NCBI GenBank assembly: GCA_029262535.1
Contig: JAJCZF010000043.1
Span: forward strand, 1 to 51,222
Direction: 5' to 3'
Length of the DNA: 51,222 nucleotides
Source of the DNA: Deltaproteobacteria bacterium
GTDB taxonomy: Bacteria > Desulfobacterota > GWC2-55-46 > JAJCZF01
Part shown: in pieces, positions 15,926-22,692 of the stretch
Layout of the letters: each line of letters starts with the position of its first letter
Numbering within the stretch: position 1 is the first letter of the stretch
The notes under the pieces: generated by a model
The model's input: only the letters and a program-made list of their open reading frames with translations
The model's database searches: none
Told to the model about the DNA's origin: nothing
Made by a program: the position numbers and the translations under genes

Positions 15926-16459
15926 ATGAGAGAACTTAAACAATCGACTCAGATGAAGGTCCGTATCGGCCCATTCGTGGACGCGACCGATGGAGTAACG
16001 CCCGAAACCGCTGTCGCGCTCGGCACGGCGGATCAGGCGGAGCTTTTAAAGTCCAACGGCGCGGCAACGGTCGATATCTCCAGTAACACTTGGGCCGCGG
16101 TAACAGGCTCGGACGGCTGGTACGATCTGACGCTAACGACTACAGACACCAATACGCTCGGACAATTACTTGTCGTAGTACAGGACTCAAGTATCTGCCT
16201 GCCGGTATATTCTTCCTTCGAGGTTGTAGCGGCCAACTATTACGACGCCAAATACGGAACTGGCAACCTTAACGCCGACGTCATGGCTATCTCGGGCGAC
16301 GCGGCTGCGGCCGACAATATGGAGCTGGATTATGACGGCACAGGTTACGCAAAGGCCAACTCGACCATTGGCACATGTACAGCAAATACCGATATGCGCG
16401 GCACGGACAGCGCGCTGCTGGCTACAAGCGCGCCGACAAACTTTGGAACCTTTCCATAA
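15926..16459 (+). CDS. phage structural protein, 5' part of a frameshifted gene
   Basis: A 177-residue beta-rich, Thr/Ala-rich protein, probably a virion component. It stops shortly after TNFG. The -1 frame then continues with a sequence of the same character (NLSITATTGKVTIG) to 16779. Adding a single A in GGAACC at about 16445-16450 would join both halves into one protein of about 284 residues, so this looks like one gene broken by a 1-nt deletion. There is no X-XXY-YYZ slippery heptamer at the junction, which argues against programmed frameshifting. AAGGGAG precedes the ATG. Confidence 0.6.
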   Translation: MRELKQSTQMKVRIGPFVDATDGVTPETAVALGTADQAELLKSNGAATVDISSNTWAAVTGSDGWYDLTLTTTDTNTLGQLLVVVQDSSICLPVYSSFEVVAANYYDAKYGTGNLNADVMAISGDAAAADNMELDYDGTGYAKANSTIGTCTANTDMRGTDSALLATSAPTNFGTFP

Positions 16460-16779
16460 CTGCGACGACTGGTAAGGTGACGATTGGCACGAACGACGAT
16501 AAGAGCGGTTATTCGATATCCGGCGCCAAGACGACGCTTGATGCGCTTAACGACGTGGCGGTCTCCGATATCCTTACCACGCAGATGAGCGAGGCCTACG
16601 CCGCCGACGGCACTGCCCCGACTCTCGCTCAGATGCAGTTCATGATCTGGTCGGCGCTATCGGAGTTTTCCATAGCCTCCACTACGATAACCTGCAAAAA
16701 GCTCGACGGCGCATCCACGGCCATGACCTACACGCTTGACGATGCTACCGATCCGACTTCAAGGACGAGGGCAAGCTGA
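16375..16779 (+). CDS. phage structural protein, 3' part of a frameshifted gene
   Basis: Continuation of the gene at 15926 in the -1 frame. The meaningful part begins at about 16447. The codons between the ATG at 16375 and that point are the other frame of the upstream part and are probably not native. The segment includes NDDKSGYSISG, a helical stretch (PTLAQMQFMIWSALSEFSI) and a C-terminal beta pair. The stop overlaps the ATG of the next small gene, showing that this end of the gene was under coupling and is genuine. Confidence 0.5.
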   Translation: MYSKYRYARHGQRAAGYKRADKLWNLSITATTGKVTIGTNDDKSGYSISGAKTTLDALNDVAVSDILTTQMSEAYAADGTAPTLAQMQFMIWSALSEFSIASTTITCKKLDGASTAMTYTLDDATDPTSRTRAS

Positions 16780-16952
16780 TGGCTATAAAAAATATAGTGG
16801 CAAGGGGAGTTGGCTTCACTCCGGGTTCCGTGAAATTCATGGTGACGTCAGGTTTTGGTTCTACGGCTGTCCTTCGAAATCTATCTGTCGCCAAGGTGGT
16901 AAAGTACGGCCAGAATCAGTTTTCTAGAATAAGCAAAGTAGTAAGGAGATAG
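16779..16952 (+). CDS. small hypothetical phage protein
   Basis: A 57-residue basic protein starting on the last base of the preceding stop (TGATG) and ending 3 nt before the next ATG. The AAGGAGATAGGAG at its 3' end is the ribosome binding site for the following gene. Short glycine-rich sequence (ARGVGFTPGSVKFMVTSGFG). The function is unknown. Position suggests a small connector or decoration piece. Confidence 0.5.
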   Translation: MAIKNIVARGVGFTPGSVKFMVTSGFGSTAVLRNLSVAKVVKYGQNQFSRISKVVRR

Positions 16953-16955
16953 GAG

Positions 16956-17843
16956 ATGCCAAAACAACAGTTTATGGTTGATACGCTTGAGCAGTTTCAA
17001 ACATATGTATGGGAGGATAATCGAAAGATCGTTCCTTCGAGCGCAACGATTACCGTCTATAAACCCGGAAGCGATACCAAGTTCATAGACGGAGCGTCGA
17101 TGACCATAGGTTCGGACGGATTATTGTCTTACAGTCTTACGGCTATTAATAATGATACAGTCGACGAGAACTATAAGGCCGTTATAAACTACGTCGTCTC
17201 GGGCGCTGCATTTACGGCTTCACTCTTTTACGATGTAATCAGGTCCAGGCTTTTAAAGATTATAACCGATGAAGATATCGTAGGCGAGCTCCCTCAGATA
17301 AAAGAGAGCGGCTATAAAACACACGGCACGGCCCAGAGCGGTTCGACCACTACGATAGTTGATAGCGCTCTTGGAAATTTCCCCGACGATTACTTCACCG
17401 GCGGTAGCGCATACTCGATTACCCGTGACGAAACGAGGGCTATTGTAGATTTTAAAGGCTCTAGCGGCACGGTTACAACCAGCGCCTTTTCCGGCGCCAT
17501 AGCGACGGACAAGTATATCCTGACCCGTTCTTTTACGAGCGAGATCCAGAGGGCCTTTGAAAAGATAGAGGCAAGGCTTGTGGCTCTGGGTAAAAGGCCG
17601 AACCTTATACTCGACCCCGGCGACCTGCGTGAGGTTCATATTTACTTCTCCGTCTCCGAGGCGGCTAAGTCTATGACTATAACTCATGAAGACTTCTGGT
17701 GGCGTATGTGGCAGGAGTACGAGGCCAGGGGCGAGGCGGCCTTCAGATCTATGAACTTTAAGTACGATAGCAGCGATGACGGTTATATCTCCTCCACTGA
17801 AGAAGAACGGCAGAGATACTCCGTTACGACCGGGAGGAGATGA
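16956..17843 (+). CDS. phage structural protein (head-tail region)
   Basis: A 295-residue protein. The first 90 residues form beta strands (PSSATITVYKPGSDTKFIDG), similar in style to phage Ig-like or tail-associated modules. The middle (about 120-190) is Gly/Ser/Thr-rich. The last 100 residues are helical with aromatic clusters (HEDFWWRMWQEYEARGEAAF). The helical part and location just before a tail-terminator-like gene suggest a head-to-tail connector, but no family was identified. The gene overlaps the next start by 4 nt (ATGA). Confidence 0.6.
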   Translation: MPKQQFMVDTLEQFQTYVWEDNRKIVPSSATITVYKPGSDTKFIDGASMTIGSDGLLSYSLTAINNDTVDENYKAVINYVVSGAAFTASLFYDVIRSRLLKIITDEDIVGELPQIKESGYKTHGTAQSGSTTTIVDSALGNFPDDYFTGGSAYSITRDETRAIVDFKGSSGTVTTSAFSGAIATDKYILTRSFTSEIQRAFEKIEARLVALGKRPNLILDPGDLREVHIYFSVSEAAKSMTITHEDFWWRMWQEYEARGEAAFRSMNFKYDSSDDGYISSTEEERQRYSVTTGRR

Positions 17844-18274
17844 TGGCAAACTTTGATACTGTTGTTGCCTTAACCGACAATCTGGAGCGAGTGCTTCGGG
17901 CCGAAGGCATAAAGTTTTCAAGGGCCTTATCGGGAGATGTAAAGTCGCTGGCGGCCTCCACCGTGCCTGTCGGTAATATAGAGTACCGTGGCGAGAGCTT
18001 TCAGTATAACCACGGCGAAAGGGCCGGATACGTAGAAGCCCTCTTTGACGTAAGCGTTACCATAAGGGAAAGAGACGGAGCGAGCCGGGTAAGAAATCAG
18101 CAGGACTGGGTCCACCGGGTGAGGAGCGCGCTAACGGTGAGCGCTCTTAATATAGGAGAGCTTCAGAGTTCAAAGCTTGTTAGTAATGTAACGGTAACAG
18201 GCATCAAGGCTGAGGCGGGTGAGGGCTACAGCGTTCTTAACGCGGAAGTTACCGTAAGATACAGAGAACTATAA
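17840..18274 (+). CDS. probable tail terminator / tail completion protein
   Basis: A 144-residue alpha/beta protein. Its helical front (VVALTDNLERVLRAEGI) followed by alternating strands and a C-terminal strand pair (VTVTGIKAEAGEGYSVLNAEVTVRYREL) fits the fold of tail-terminator and minor tail proteins placed between connector and tail-tube genes. Such proteins cap the tail and join it to the head. The call relies on position and general build, not on specific motifs. It overlaps the preceding stop by 4 nt. Confidence 0.55.
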   Translation: MMANFDTVVALTDNLERVLRAEGIKFSRALSGDVKSLAASTVPVGNIEYRGESFQYNHGERAGYVEALFDVSVTIRERDGASRVRNQQDWVHRVRSALTVSALNIGELQSSKLVSNVTVTGIKAEAGEGYSVLNAEVTVRYREL

Positions 18275-18314
18275 ATATAGGTCAGAGTTTTTCTAAATAA
18301 GGGAGGAAATAGAG

Positions 18315-19406
18315 ATGGCTGAAAACAGTTTATATATGGCCGTGGGCGAAGAGGCGACACGCGGCACAAAGGAAGCTACAACGGTGGGTTTTATTCCGCT
18401 TCTTTCACCGTCCATACCGAAGATGGAGTTTACCGAAGAGCCCAGGGGCGAGTTTAGGGGCGCGGATTCCGTTAAGGGCGAGAGCGAGGTAAGGAGGCTG
18501 AGTCGTAAGTGGTCCGGCTCTCTTGAGATGCCTTTCTTTACCGAGGCAGGGACGAGCAAGTCCATGGTAGGCACGATAATAAAGCATTTTTACGGCGCGG
18601 TAGCGAGCGCGGAAAACGGCGCGACCGGACAGCATTACCACATGACATATCCGTCGGCCGACCCGTTCGCCACGGCCAATCTAGGCACAAAGGCCCTGAC
18701 CTTGAACCTCAATATCAATGAGGGCGCGACCATGAAGAACTGGCCCTTTGTCGGCGGGCGCGTCGCTTCGTTGAGCTTTGATCAGGAGGCCGGCAGCCAG
18801 CTAAAACTCTCTGCCGATCTTTTTGGACAATACCGAGACACGATTACGGCAGAGATAGGCTCTCCTCTATTTCCGGCTGAAAATCTGAGGTGCGACTTTA
18901 ATAACCTTACGGTCTATACCGGCACGATAACGCGTACCGGCACAGGCCCGGACTATACGGACTTTACTTTTGGTTCCGCTACTCAGATCAGGCCCGACAA
19001 GGTTTCGATCAAGATAGAAAACGGCATGGATGATGCCATAAGGCTCTCCGGCCTCGACTACCCTGACAAGACCCGCATAGGTGTCTATAAGGTTACGCTC
19101 GACCTCACCATAGACTGGGAAGATCCTGCGAGCGGCTTTTCTTCCGTTGACGAGTTCAATACATGGATGGCATCGGCGAGCGAGACGAATTTCTTTTTTC
19201 ATTGGGATACCGGCACGCAGGCCGGAACAGGCGACAACCACTCGCTCTCTATAGATATACCGCGCGCCAGACGCACAGGCGGCGAGCCCGATTATTCACT
19301 CGATAAGGACCCGATGATAACGTTATCTTACGAGGGTCTTTTTGATGAGGCGTCGACCGGTTATATAGTAGGTATTATGCTCAAAAACAGCGCGAGCGCA
19401 ATCTAG
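18315..19406 (+). CDS. major tail tube protein
   Basis: A 363-residue beta-rich protein, likely the subunit that stacks into the tail tube. The N-terminal half contains SGSLEMPFFTEAGTS and a DPFATANLGTKALTLNLNIN strand pair. The C-terminal half has DEFNTWMASASETNFFFHWDT and ends in a strand-rich domain (DKDPMITLSYEGLFDEASTG), the pattern of tail tubes in long-tailed phages. A good ribosome binding site (AGGGAGGAAA) precedes it. It sits between the terminator-like gene and the tail chaperone pair, as in most siphophages. Confidence 0.75.
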   Translation: MAENSLYMAVGEEATRGTKEATTVGFIPLLSPSIPKMEFTEEPRGEFRGADSVKGESEVRRLSRKWSGSLEMPFFTEAGTSKSMVGTIIKHFYGAVASAENGATGQHYHMTYPSADPFATANLGTKALTLNLNINEGATMKNWPFVGGRVASLSFDQEAGSQLKLSADLFGQYRDTITAEIGSPLFPAENLRCDFNNLTVYTGTITRTGTGPDYTDFTFGSATQIRPDKVSIKIENGMDDAIRLSGLDYPDKTRIGVYKVTLDLTIDWEDPASGFSSVDEFNTWMASASETNFFFHWDTGTQAGTGDNHSLSIDIPRARRTGGEPDYSLDKDPMITLSYEGLFDEASTGYIVGIMLKNSASAI

Positions 19407-19430
19407 CATTCTTTAATAAAAGGAGAGAAG

Positions 19431-19805
19431 ATGGCTATAATAAGTTTTGATCGTGATACGGTTGTAGACTACATCCCGGAGTACGCGGGCAATAGGGAAT
19501 CTCTGGACCCCTGCATAGTAAGGCTCAAGTTTGTCCCTTATTCGAGGGTTCAGCATTATGCGCGCCTCATAACCGCAAAAACTCGCGGTCAGAGCGACTC
19601 GGTAAGAGTCGCCGAGGTTGCCCATGAAGTGCAAAAAAAGCAGTTCGTAGAGAATGTAGATTCTATCTCCGGTTATTACGTGGGTGAGATGGAAGTTGGA
19701 ACCCCGGCGGAATTTTACGATACGGCCGATACGGATCTTGTTATCGAGATAGTAAAGGCCATGGAGTCCCACGCAAAGCTGACCGAGGGACAGGTAAAAA
19801 ACTAA
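19431..19805 (+). CDS. tail assembly chaperone (lambda gpG-like), zero-frame product
   Basis: A 124-residue mostly helical protein (VVDYIPEYAGN, VRVAEVAHEVQKKQFVENVD) placed between tail tube and tape-measure genes, the standard position of tail assembly chaperones. It ends GTA-AAA-AAC-TAA. The A-AAA-AAC heptamer (19796-19802) directly before the stop allows a -1 slip into the next frame. This would give a fusion of about 262 residues with the 19808 gene. The unfused form coats the tape-measure protein and the fused form recruits tail tube subunits, as shown for lambda. AAGGAGAGAAG gives strong initiation. Confidence 0.78.
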   Translation: MAIISFDRDTVVDYIPEYAGNRESLDPCIVRLKFVPYSRVQHYARLITAKTRGQSDSVRVAEVAHEVQKKQFVENVDSISGYYVGEMEVGTPAEFYDTADTDLVIEIVKAMESHAKLTEGQVKN

Positions 19806-19854
19806 CAGTGGGCTTCCGTTGGTCTCGCGCCGTTTCAGGCGAAGCCGGAAGCCC
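19796..19854 (+). promoter_or_regulatory. programmed -1 ribosomal frameshift site
   Basis: Slippery heptamer A-AAA-AAC at 19796-19802, in the correct phase with the zero frame and directly followed by the TAA stop. Seven nt further on, a perfect 9-bp stem (GGGCTTCCG at 19810-19818 with 19846-19854) closes a 27-nt loop that contains a second short stem (CGCC with GGCG). Slippery site, spacer and stimulator all match the canonical arrangement. Confidence 0.85.
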
Positions 19855-20218
19855 GTTTGATTGTGATATATGCACGCCTGCGGATATGGAAGCGCGAAAT
19901 TGCTTTAACCGGCTGGACCTTGGAGAAGAGAGCCGCGCCGTAACTTCATATGTGGCGGAAGTAAATGAAGAGTTAATAGTAAAGGGCGCGGCCAAGGTCT
20001 TTTCTCTCGGCAATATCAGGTTATACGAGTGCCCTTTGAGTTATATAAGCGAGGATACGGTCGATATACTGAGGCTCGTTTATGCAATCAAAGAGTGGGG
20101 CTGCCTACTTTACGGAGGAGGGCTTGGAGAGCAGCCCGCGTGGCTCATAGAGGCCCTGGAGATATGCCGGGCCGAGGATGTGGCCGGTAAAGCAACAGAG
20201 CCGCGGGTCTCCGGGTGA
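19808..20218 (+). CDS. tail assembly chaperone, -1 frame extension (gpT-like)
   Basis: A 136-residue open frame beginning GTG at 19808, but most likely translated only as the C-terminal extension of the 19431 gene after a -1 slip. The shifted reading enters at CTA (19802) and runs on as LTVGFRWSRAVSGEAG. It has cysteines in DCDICTPADMEARNC and a helical end (WLIEALEICRAED). The start region is occupied by the stimulatory hairpin, and no separate ribosome binding site is seen. In this phage group the fusion bridges tape measure and tube protein. Confidence 0.7.
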   Translation: MGFRWSRAVSGEAGSPFDCDICTPADMEARNCFNRLDLGEESRAVTSYVAEVNEELIVKGAAKVFSLGNIRLYECPLSYISEDTVDILRLVYAIKEWGCLLYGGGLGEQPAWLIEALEICRAEDVAGKATEPRVSG

Positions 20219-20313
20219 GACTCGTTTTTCAAGCTCTGAACGGGAATAAACTCTTTTTAGTTTAATGGCTTTATGATATGCTTTAAGAATTACTTCTCTT
20301 AAAAGGATATTTT

Positions 20314-20976
20314 ATGAAAAAAGCCTTATTACTTGTTGCGCTACTTTTGCTATCCGCCTCGTGCGCGGGCAGCATGAAGGATATCCGTATAGGTCATAGC
20401 TTTGCCATTCTTATCCCCGATGAGATACCGGTCTATACGGAGCCTCATCCAGATGCAAAGCTCTTTTATCTCGAAGAGGCCGAAGAGTTCGAGGTCGTTG
20501 ATGCGGTATGCACAGATGGCGTATCTCTGATTATGTGCGGCTGGGAGATGGCTGCCGCTATGGACAATCCTGACTTCTTCAAGGTCCGCTGGATGAAGGT
20601 CCGCTTTGAATCGGGCAAGCAGGGTTATATAAACGGCCTCTATTTTTTTCCGGAACTCTCATACCATATGACATCGGAGAAAAGAACGAAGGTCATTAAC
20701 GGGACTACACCTAAGGAATACGCCGCTCTGATAAGGAAGAATGATAGAAAGCTCGAAGCAGAGATTGCCAGACTTGCTGAAGAGAGGTTGGAAAATATAA
20801 GTGCTTCCTCCTGGCCCGAGCACGAAAAGCAGATGGTTCGGGATTTTAAGGTCTGGGTGGGTATGACAGGTGATCAGTTAGTTTCTTCTCAAGCCCCCCT
20901 CCGGAGAAGACGCGTACCGATACTGCCAGTGGTATATTCGAGAGTTGGATATATGAAGACGCGATCTTCGAGCTGA
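20314..20976 (+). CDS. moron-like lipoprotein, copy 1 (C-terminus frameshifted)
   Basis: Signal peptide and lipobox LLLSASC with Cys17 and Ala at +2 predict an outer-membrane lipoprotein. Residues about 30-115 look like a bacterial SH3-type domain (VYTEPHPDAKLFYLEEA, FFKVRWMKVRFESGKQGYI). A charged helix follows, then the start of a BamE/SmpA-like domain (VWVGMTGDQL). After SSQAP the frame departs from the paralogues. One more C in the C6 run at 20895-20900 would restore PPEKTRTDT and a stop at 21021-21023. So this is a slipped homopolymer: decay, phase variation or sequence error. Promoter is weak (TATGCT at 20277-20282). The block 20543-20600 matches copy 3 at 56 of 58 bases. Confidence 0.75.
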   Translation: MKKALLLVALLLLSASCAGSMKDIRIGHSFAILIPDEIPVYTEPHPDAKLFYLEEAEEFEVVDAVCTDGVSLIMCGWEMAAAMDNPDFFKVRWMKVRFESGKQGYINGLYFFPELSYHMTSEKRTKVINGTTPKEYAALIRKNDRKLEAEIARLAEERLENISASSWPEHEKQMVRDFKVWVGMTGDQLVSSQAPLRRRRVPILPVVYSRVGYMKTRSSS

Positions 20977-21045
20977 CTAATGGTGTAGTCATCGCAATCA
21001 GGTGGAAGAACTTGCCGAAATAAGATAAAAGCTTTTTAACTATTT

Positions 21046-21076
21046 AAAGCCCGGCCCTCTTCAGGCTGGGCTTTTT
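21046..21076 (+). terminator. intrinsic terminator after lipoprotein copy 1
   Basis: AAAGCCCGGCC (21046-21056) pairs with GGCTGGGCTTT (21064-21074, one G-U), 7-nt loop, then a short T-run. Similar GCCCGGCC-based terminators follow the other two lipoprotein copies. Confidence 0.8.
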
Positions 21077-21495
21077 AATTGAATTTATAGTGCGTGAAGA
21101 GCACGTTATTGGATTGCGAAGGGTGAAATAGTGCGCCATATACACCTCTCTATTGGCAATGGTCTGTGAGGCGCAACTTGTTCGCTCTGTTTTATAGATA
21201 AGTGCATATAGCGAACTATTCTTTCGGATAAAGGCCTGCTAAGGTCCGTTACAGGGGGTTATAGTGCTCAGCATGCACATTAGCCTTCTCTTTAAGGAGT
21301 TTGAGCGGTGAACTAACCTGAGAATGGGGCTGATATAGCGGCATTAACCGGGCCTAGGTTCGTGTTACGCACATAGCATTGATATTTTGACCTATAAGTG
21401 TGCATAGCGCACATTATGCGGCCTTTGTCGTCTGATATGTGTTTGTGGTACACATATTAGGTGCTGTAGGACTTAATAGTGTGTATCATGCACAC
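21077..21495. repeat. array of eight GTGC-N7-GCAC palindromes
   Basis: No gene seen. Fifteen-bp imperfect palindromes lie at 21090-21104, 21131-21145, 21202-21216, 21264-21278, 21358-21372, 21398-21412, 21439-21453 and 21479-21493. Two have intact GTGC/GCAC arms and the others vary by one or two bases (GTGT, GTTC, ACAC, GAAC). Most carry A/T-rich flanks of the form TATA before and ATTA after. Start-to-start spacing is 41, 71, 62, 94, 40, 41 and 40 bp. The centres differ between copies, so this is not a CRISPR array. It looks like a multi-site binding region. Confidence 0.8.
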
Positions 21496-21711
21496 ATGGT
21501 AGGCGGGCTTGATCTTTTCAATCTAAATAGAGCGATATAGGGAGTATTTGAAAGATGGAAAAAAGGCGAAATAAGCGTTACTATTAAAGACGGGTCCGGG
21601 GCAGAAGCTAAACTAAGTAAAGAGATGGGCGACGCGGCCAAAAACACGGGAAAATTGAGTGCGAGCCTTAAGAAAGTCAATGACAGGATGGGACCCGTAA
21701 TATATACCTGA
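21496..21711 (+). pseudogene. broken phage gene fragment, perhaps tape-measure N-terminus
   Basis: Reads ATG-GTA-GGC then a hydrophobic start (LDLFNLNRAI), a TAG at 21538-21540, and continues in the same frame as GVFERWKKGEISVTIKDG and a Lys/Ala-rich helical stretch (AKLSKEMGDAAKNTGKL) to a stop at 21709-21711. The single in-frame stop and the sudden end show it is not functional. Placed where a tape-measure gene should start, it may be its original 5' end, cut off from the rest (22693) by lipoprotein unit 2. The identification is tentative. Confidence 0.5.
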
Positions 21712-21749
21712 GTATGAAAGCGATATGATGACATGGTAAGGTAATCTCT

Positions 21750-21777
21750 TTGCTTCTATGTTGATTTATGATATAAT
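21750..21777 (+). promoter_or_regulatory. promoter of lipoprotein copy 2
   Basis: TTGCTT (21750-21755), a 16-bp spacer and a perfect TATAAT (21772-21777), about 25 nt before the ATAAGG ribosome binding site. Its own promoter marks the gene as an independently expressed unit inside the late operon. Confidence 0.65.
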
Positions 21778-21808
21778 TTGTTAAATTATTTATAATAAGG
21801 GGTCTATT

Positions 21809-22519
21809 ATGAAGAGAACCTTACTACTTATATTAGCCGTCCTTCTTTTTGCCTCGTGCACCGGCAGCATGAAAGATATTCGCATCGGCAAAAGTTACAC
21901 GATTTATAGGCCGAAAACAATTCTTATTTATAGCGAACCACATCCTGACGCAGAGACATTTTATCTCGACGAAGCCGAGGCCTTTGAGGTAGTAGACGCA
22001 GTATGCACAGACGGCGTATCTCTAATTATGTGCGGTTGGGACATGGCCACGGCCATGGATAACCCCGAGTTCTTCAAGGTGCGCTGGATGAAGGTTAGAT
22101 TTGAAACGGGTGGGGAGGGTTATATTAACGGCCTCTACTTTTTCCCGAAAATTATTAACGGAATAATGCCGGAAGAATATAGTCTTGTGGACGGTTATAC
22201 TGCTAAGGAGTATTCCTCTCATATAAGGGCGAAGGACAGGCAGCTGGATGCGGACCTTGCAAGGCTTGGGGAGTTAAGGTTAAAGGGGATAGAGCAGTCC
22301 GGTTGGTCCGAGAACGAGAAGCAGAAGGTCAGGGACTTTAAGGTCTGGGTAGGCATGACAAGTGAACAGTTAACTTTCTCTCAGTATCCGCCTCCTGGAG
22401 GGGTTACGCGCACCGATACCCGTGAGGGCTCCTTTGAACTCTGGATATACGATGGCGTGATATACGAACTAAAGGACGGTGTCGTTATCGCTATAAGGTG
22501 GTCGAGGCCGCCGGGGTGA
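21809..22519 (+). CDS. moron-like lipoprotein, copy 2 (intact)
   Basis: A 236-residue lipoprotein: hydrophobic signal, lipobox LLFASC with Cys17, Thr at +2 (outer-membrane sorting expected). The SH3-type domain (about 30-115) includes IYSEPHPDAETFYLDEAEAFEVVDAV and FFKVRWMKVRFETGGEGYI. A charged helix (about 140-175) follows. The C-terminal domain (about 180-236) has VWVGMTSEQL, GGVTRTDT, FELWIYDGVIYELKDG and VVIAIRW, resembling the BamE/SmpA fold, in which a GMT turn is followed by paired strands. This copy gives the intact frame against which copy 1 is judged. Phage lipoproteins with their own promoters often block superinfection, but that role here is only inferred. Confidence 0.82.
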   Translation: MKRTLLLILAVLLFASCTGSMKDIRIGKSYTIYRPKTILIYSEPHPDAETFYLDEAEAFEVVDAVCTDGVSLIMCGWDMATAMDNPEFFKVRWMKVRFETGGEGYINGLYFFPKIINGIMPEEYSLVDGYTAKEYSSHIRAKDRQLDADLARLGELRLKGIEQSGWSENEKQKVRDFKVWVGMTSEQLTFSQYPPPGGVTRTDTREGSFELWIYDGVIYELKDGVVIAIRWSRPPG

Positions 22520-22544
22520 GCAGAAGGAAATAGAAGTGAGCATG

Positions 22545-22570
22545 AGCCCGGCCTGATCGGTTGGGCTTTT
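22545..22570 (+). terminator. intrinsic terminator after lipoprotein copy 2
   Basis: AGCCCGGCC (22545-22553) pairs with GGTTGGGCT (22559-22567, two G-U pairs), 5-nt loop, then TTTT. Confidence 0.7.
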
Positions 22571-22584
22571 AAATTGCAATTAAT

Positions 22585-22640
22585 GTGCGCCAGGAGCACA
22601 TAAAAGCTTGCGATGATAGTTTGGAGTGCGCTATAAGCAC
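22585..22640. repeat. two GTGC-N7-GCAC palindromes after lipoprotein copy 2
   Basis: Intact-arm palindromes at 22585-22599 (GTGC-GCCAGGA-GCAC, flanked by TTAAT and ATAAA) and 22626-22640 (GTGC-GCTATAA-GCAC, followed by ATTATA). The offset is 41 bp, the same as in the larger array. Confidence 0.85.
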
Positions 22641-22692
22641 ATTATATGGCAGAATAGAGCGATACAAAGTAACTAATGCAACATAGCGAGGT

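Noticed and set aside
15926..16779. Programmed frameshift in the structural gene
   Set aside because: No slippery heptamer or suitable downstream structure is present at the junction, and a single missing A explains it more simply.
21077..21495. CRISPR array
   Set aside because: Repeats are only about 15 bp with variable centres, and spacing breaks to 62-94 bp in the middle. No cas gene is in the window. The pattern fits protein-binding sites better.
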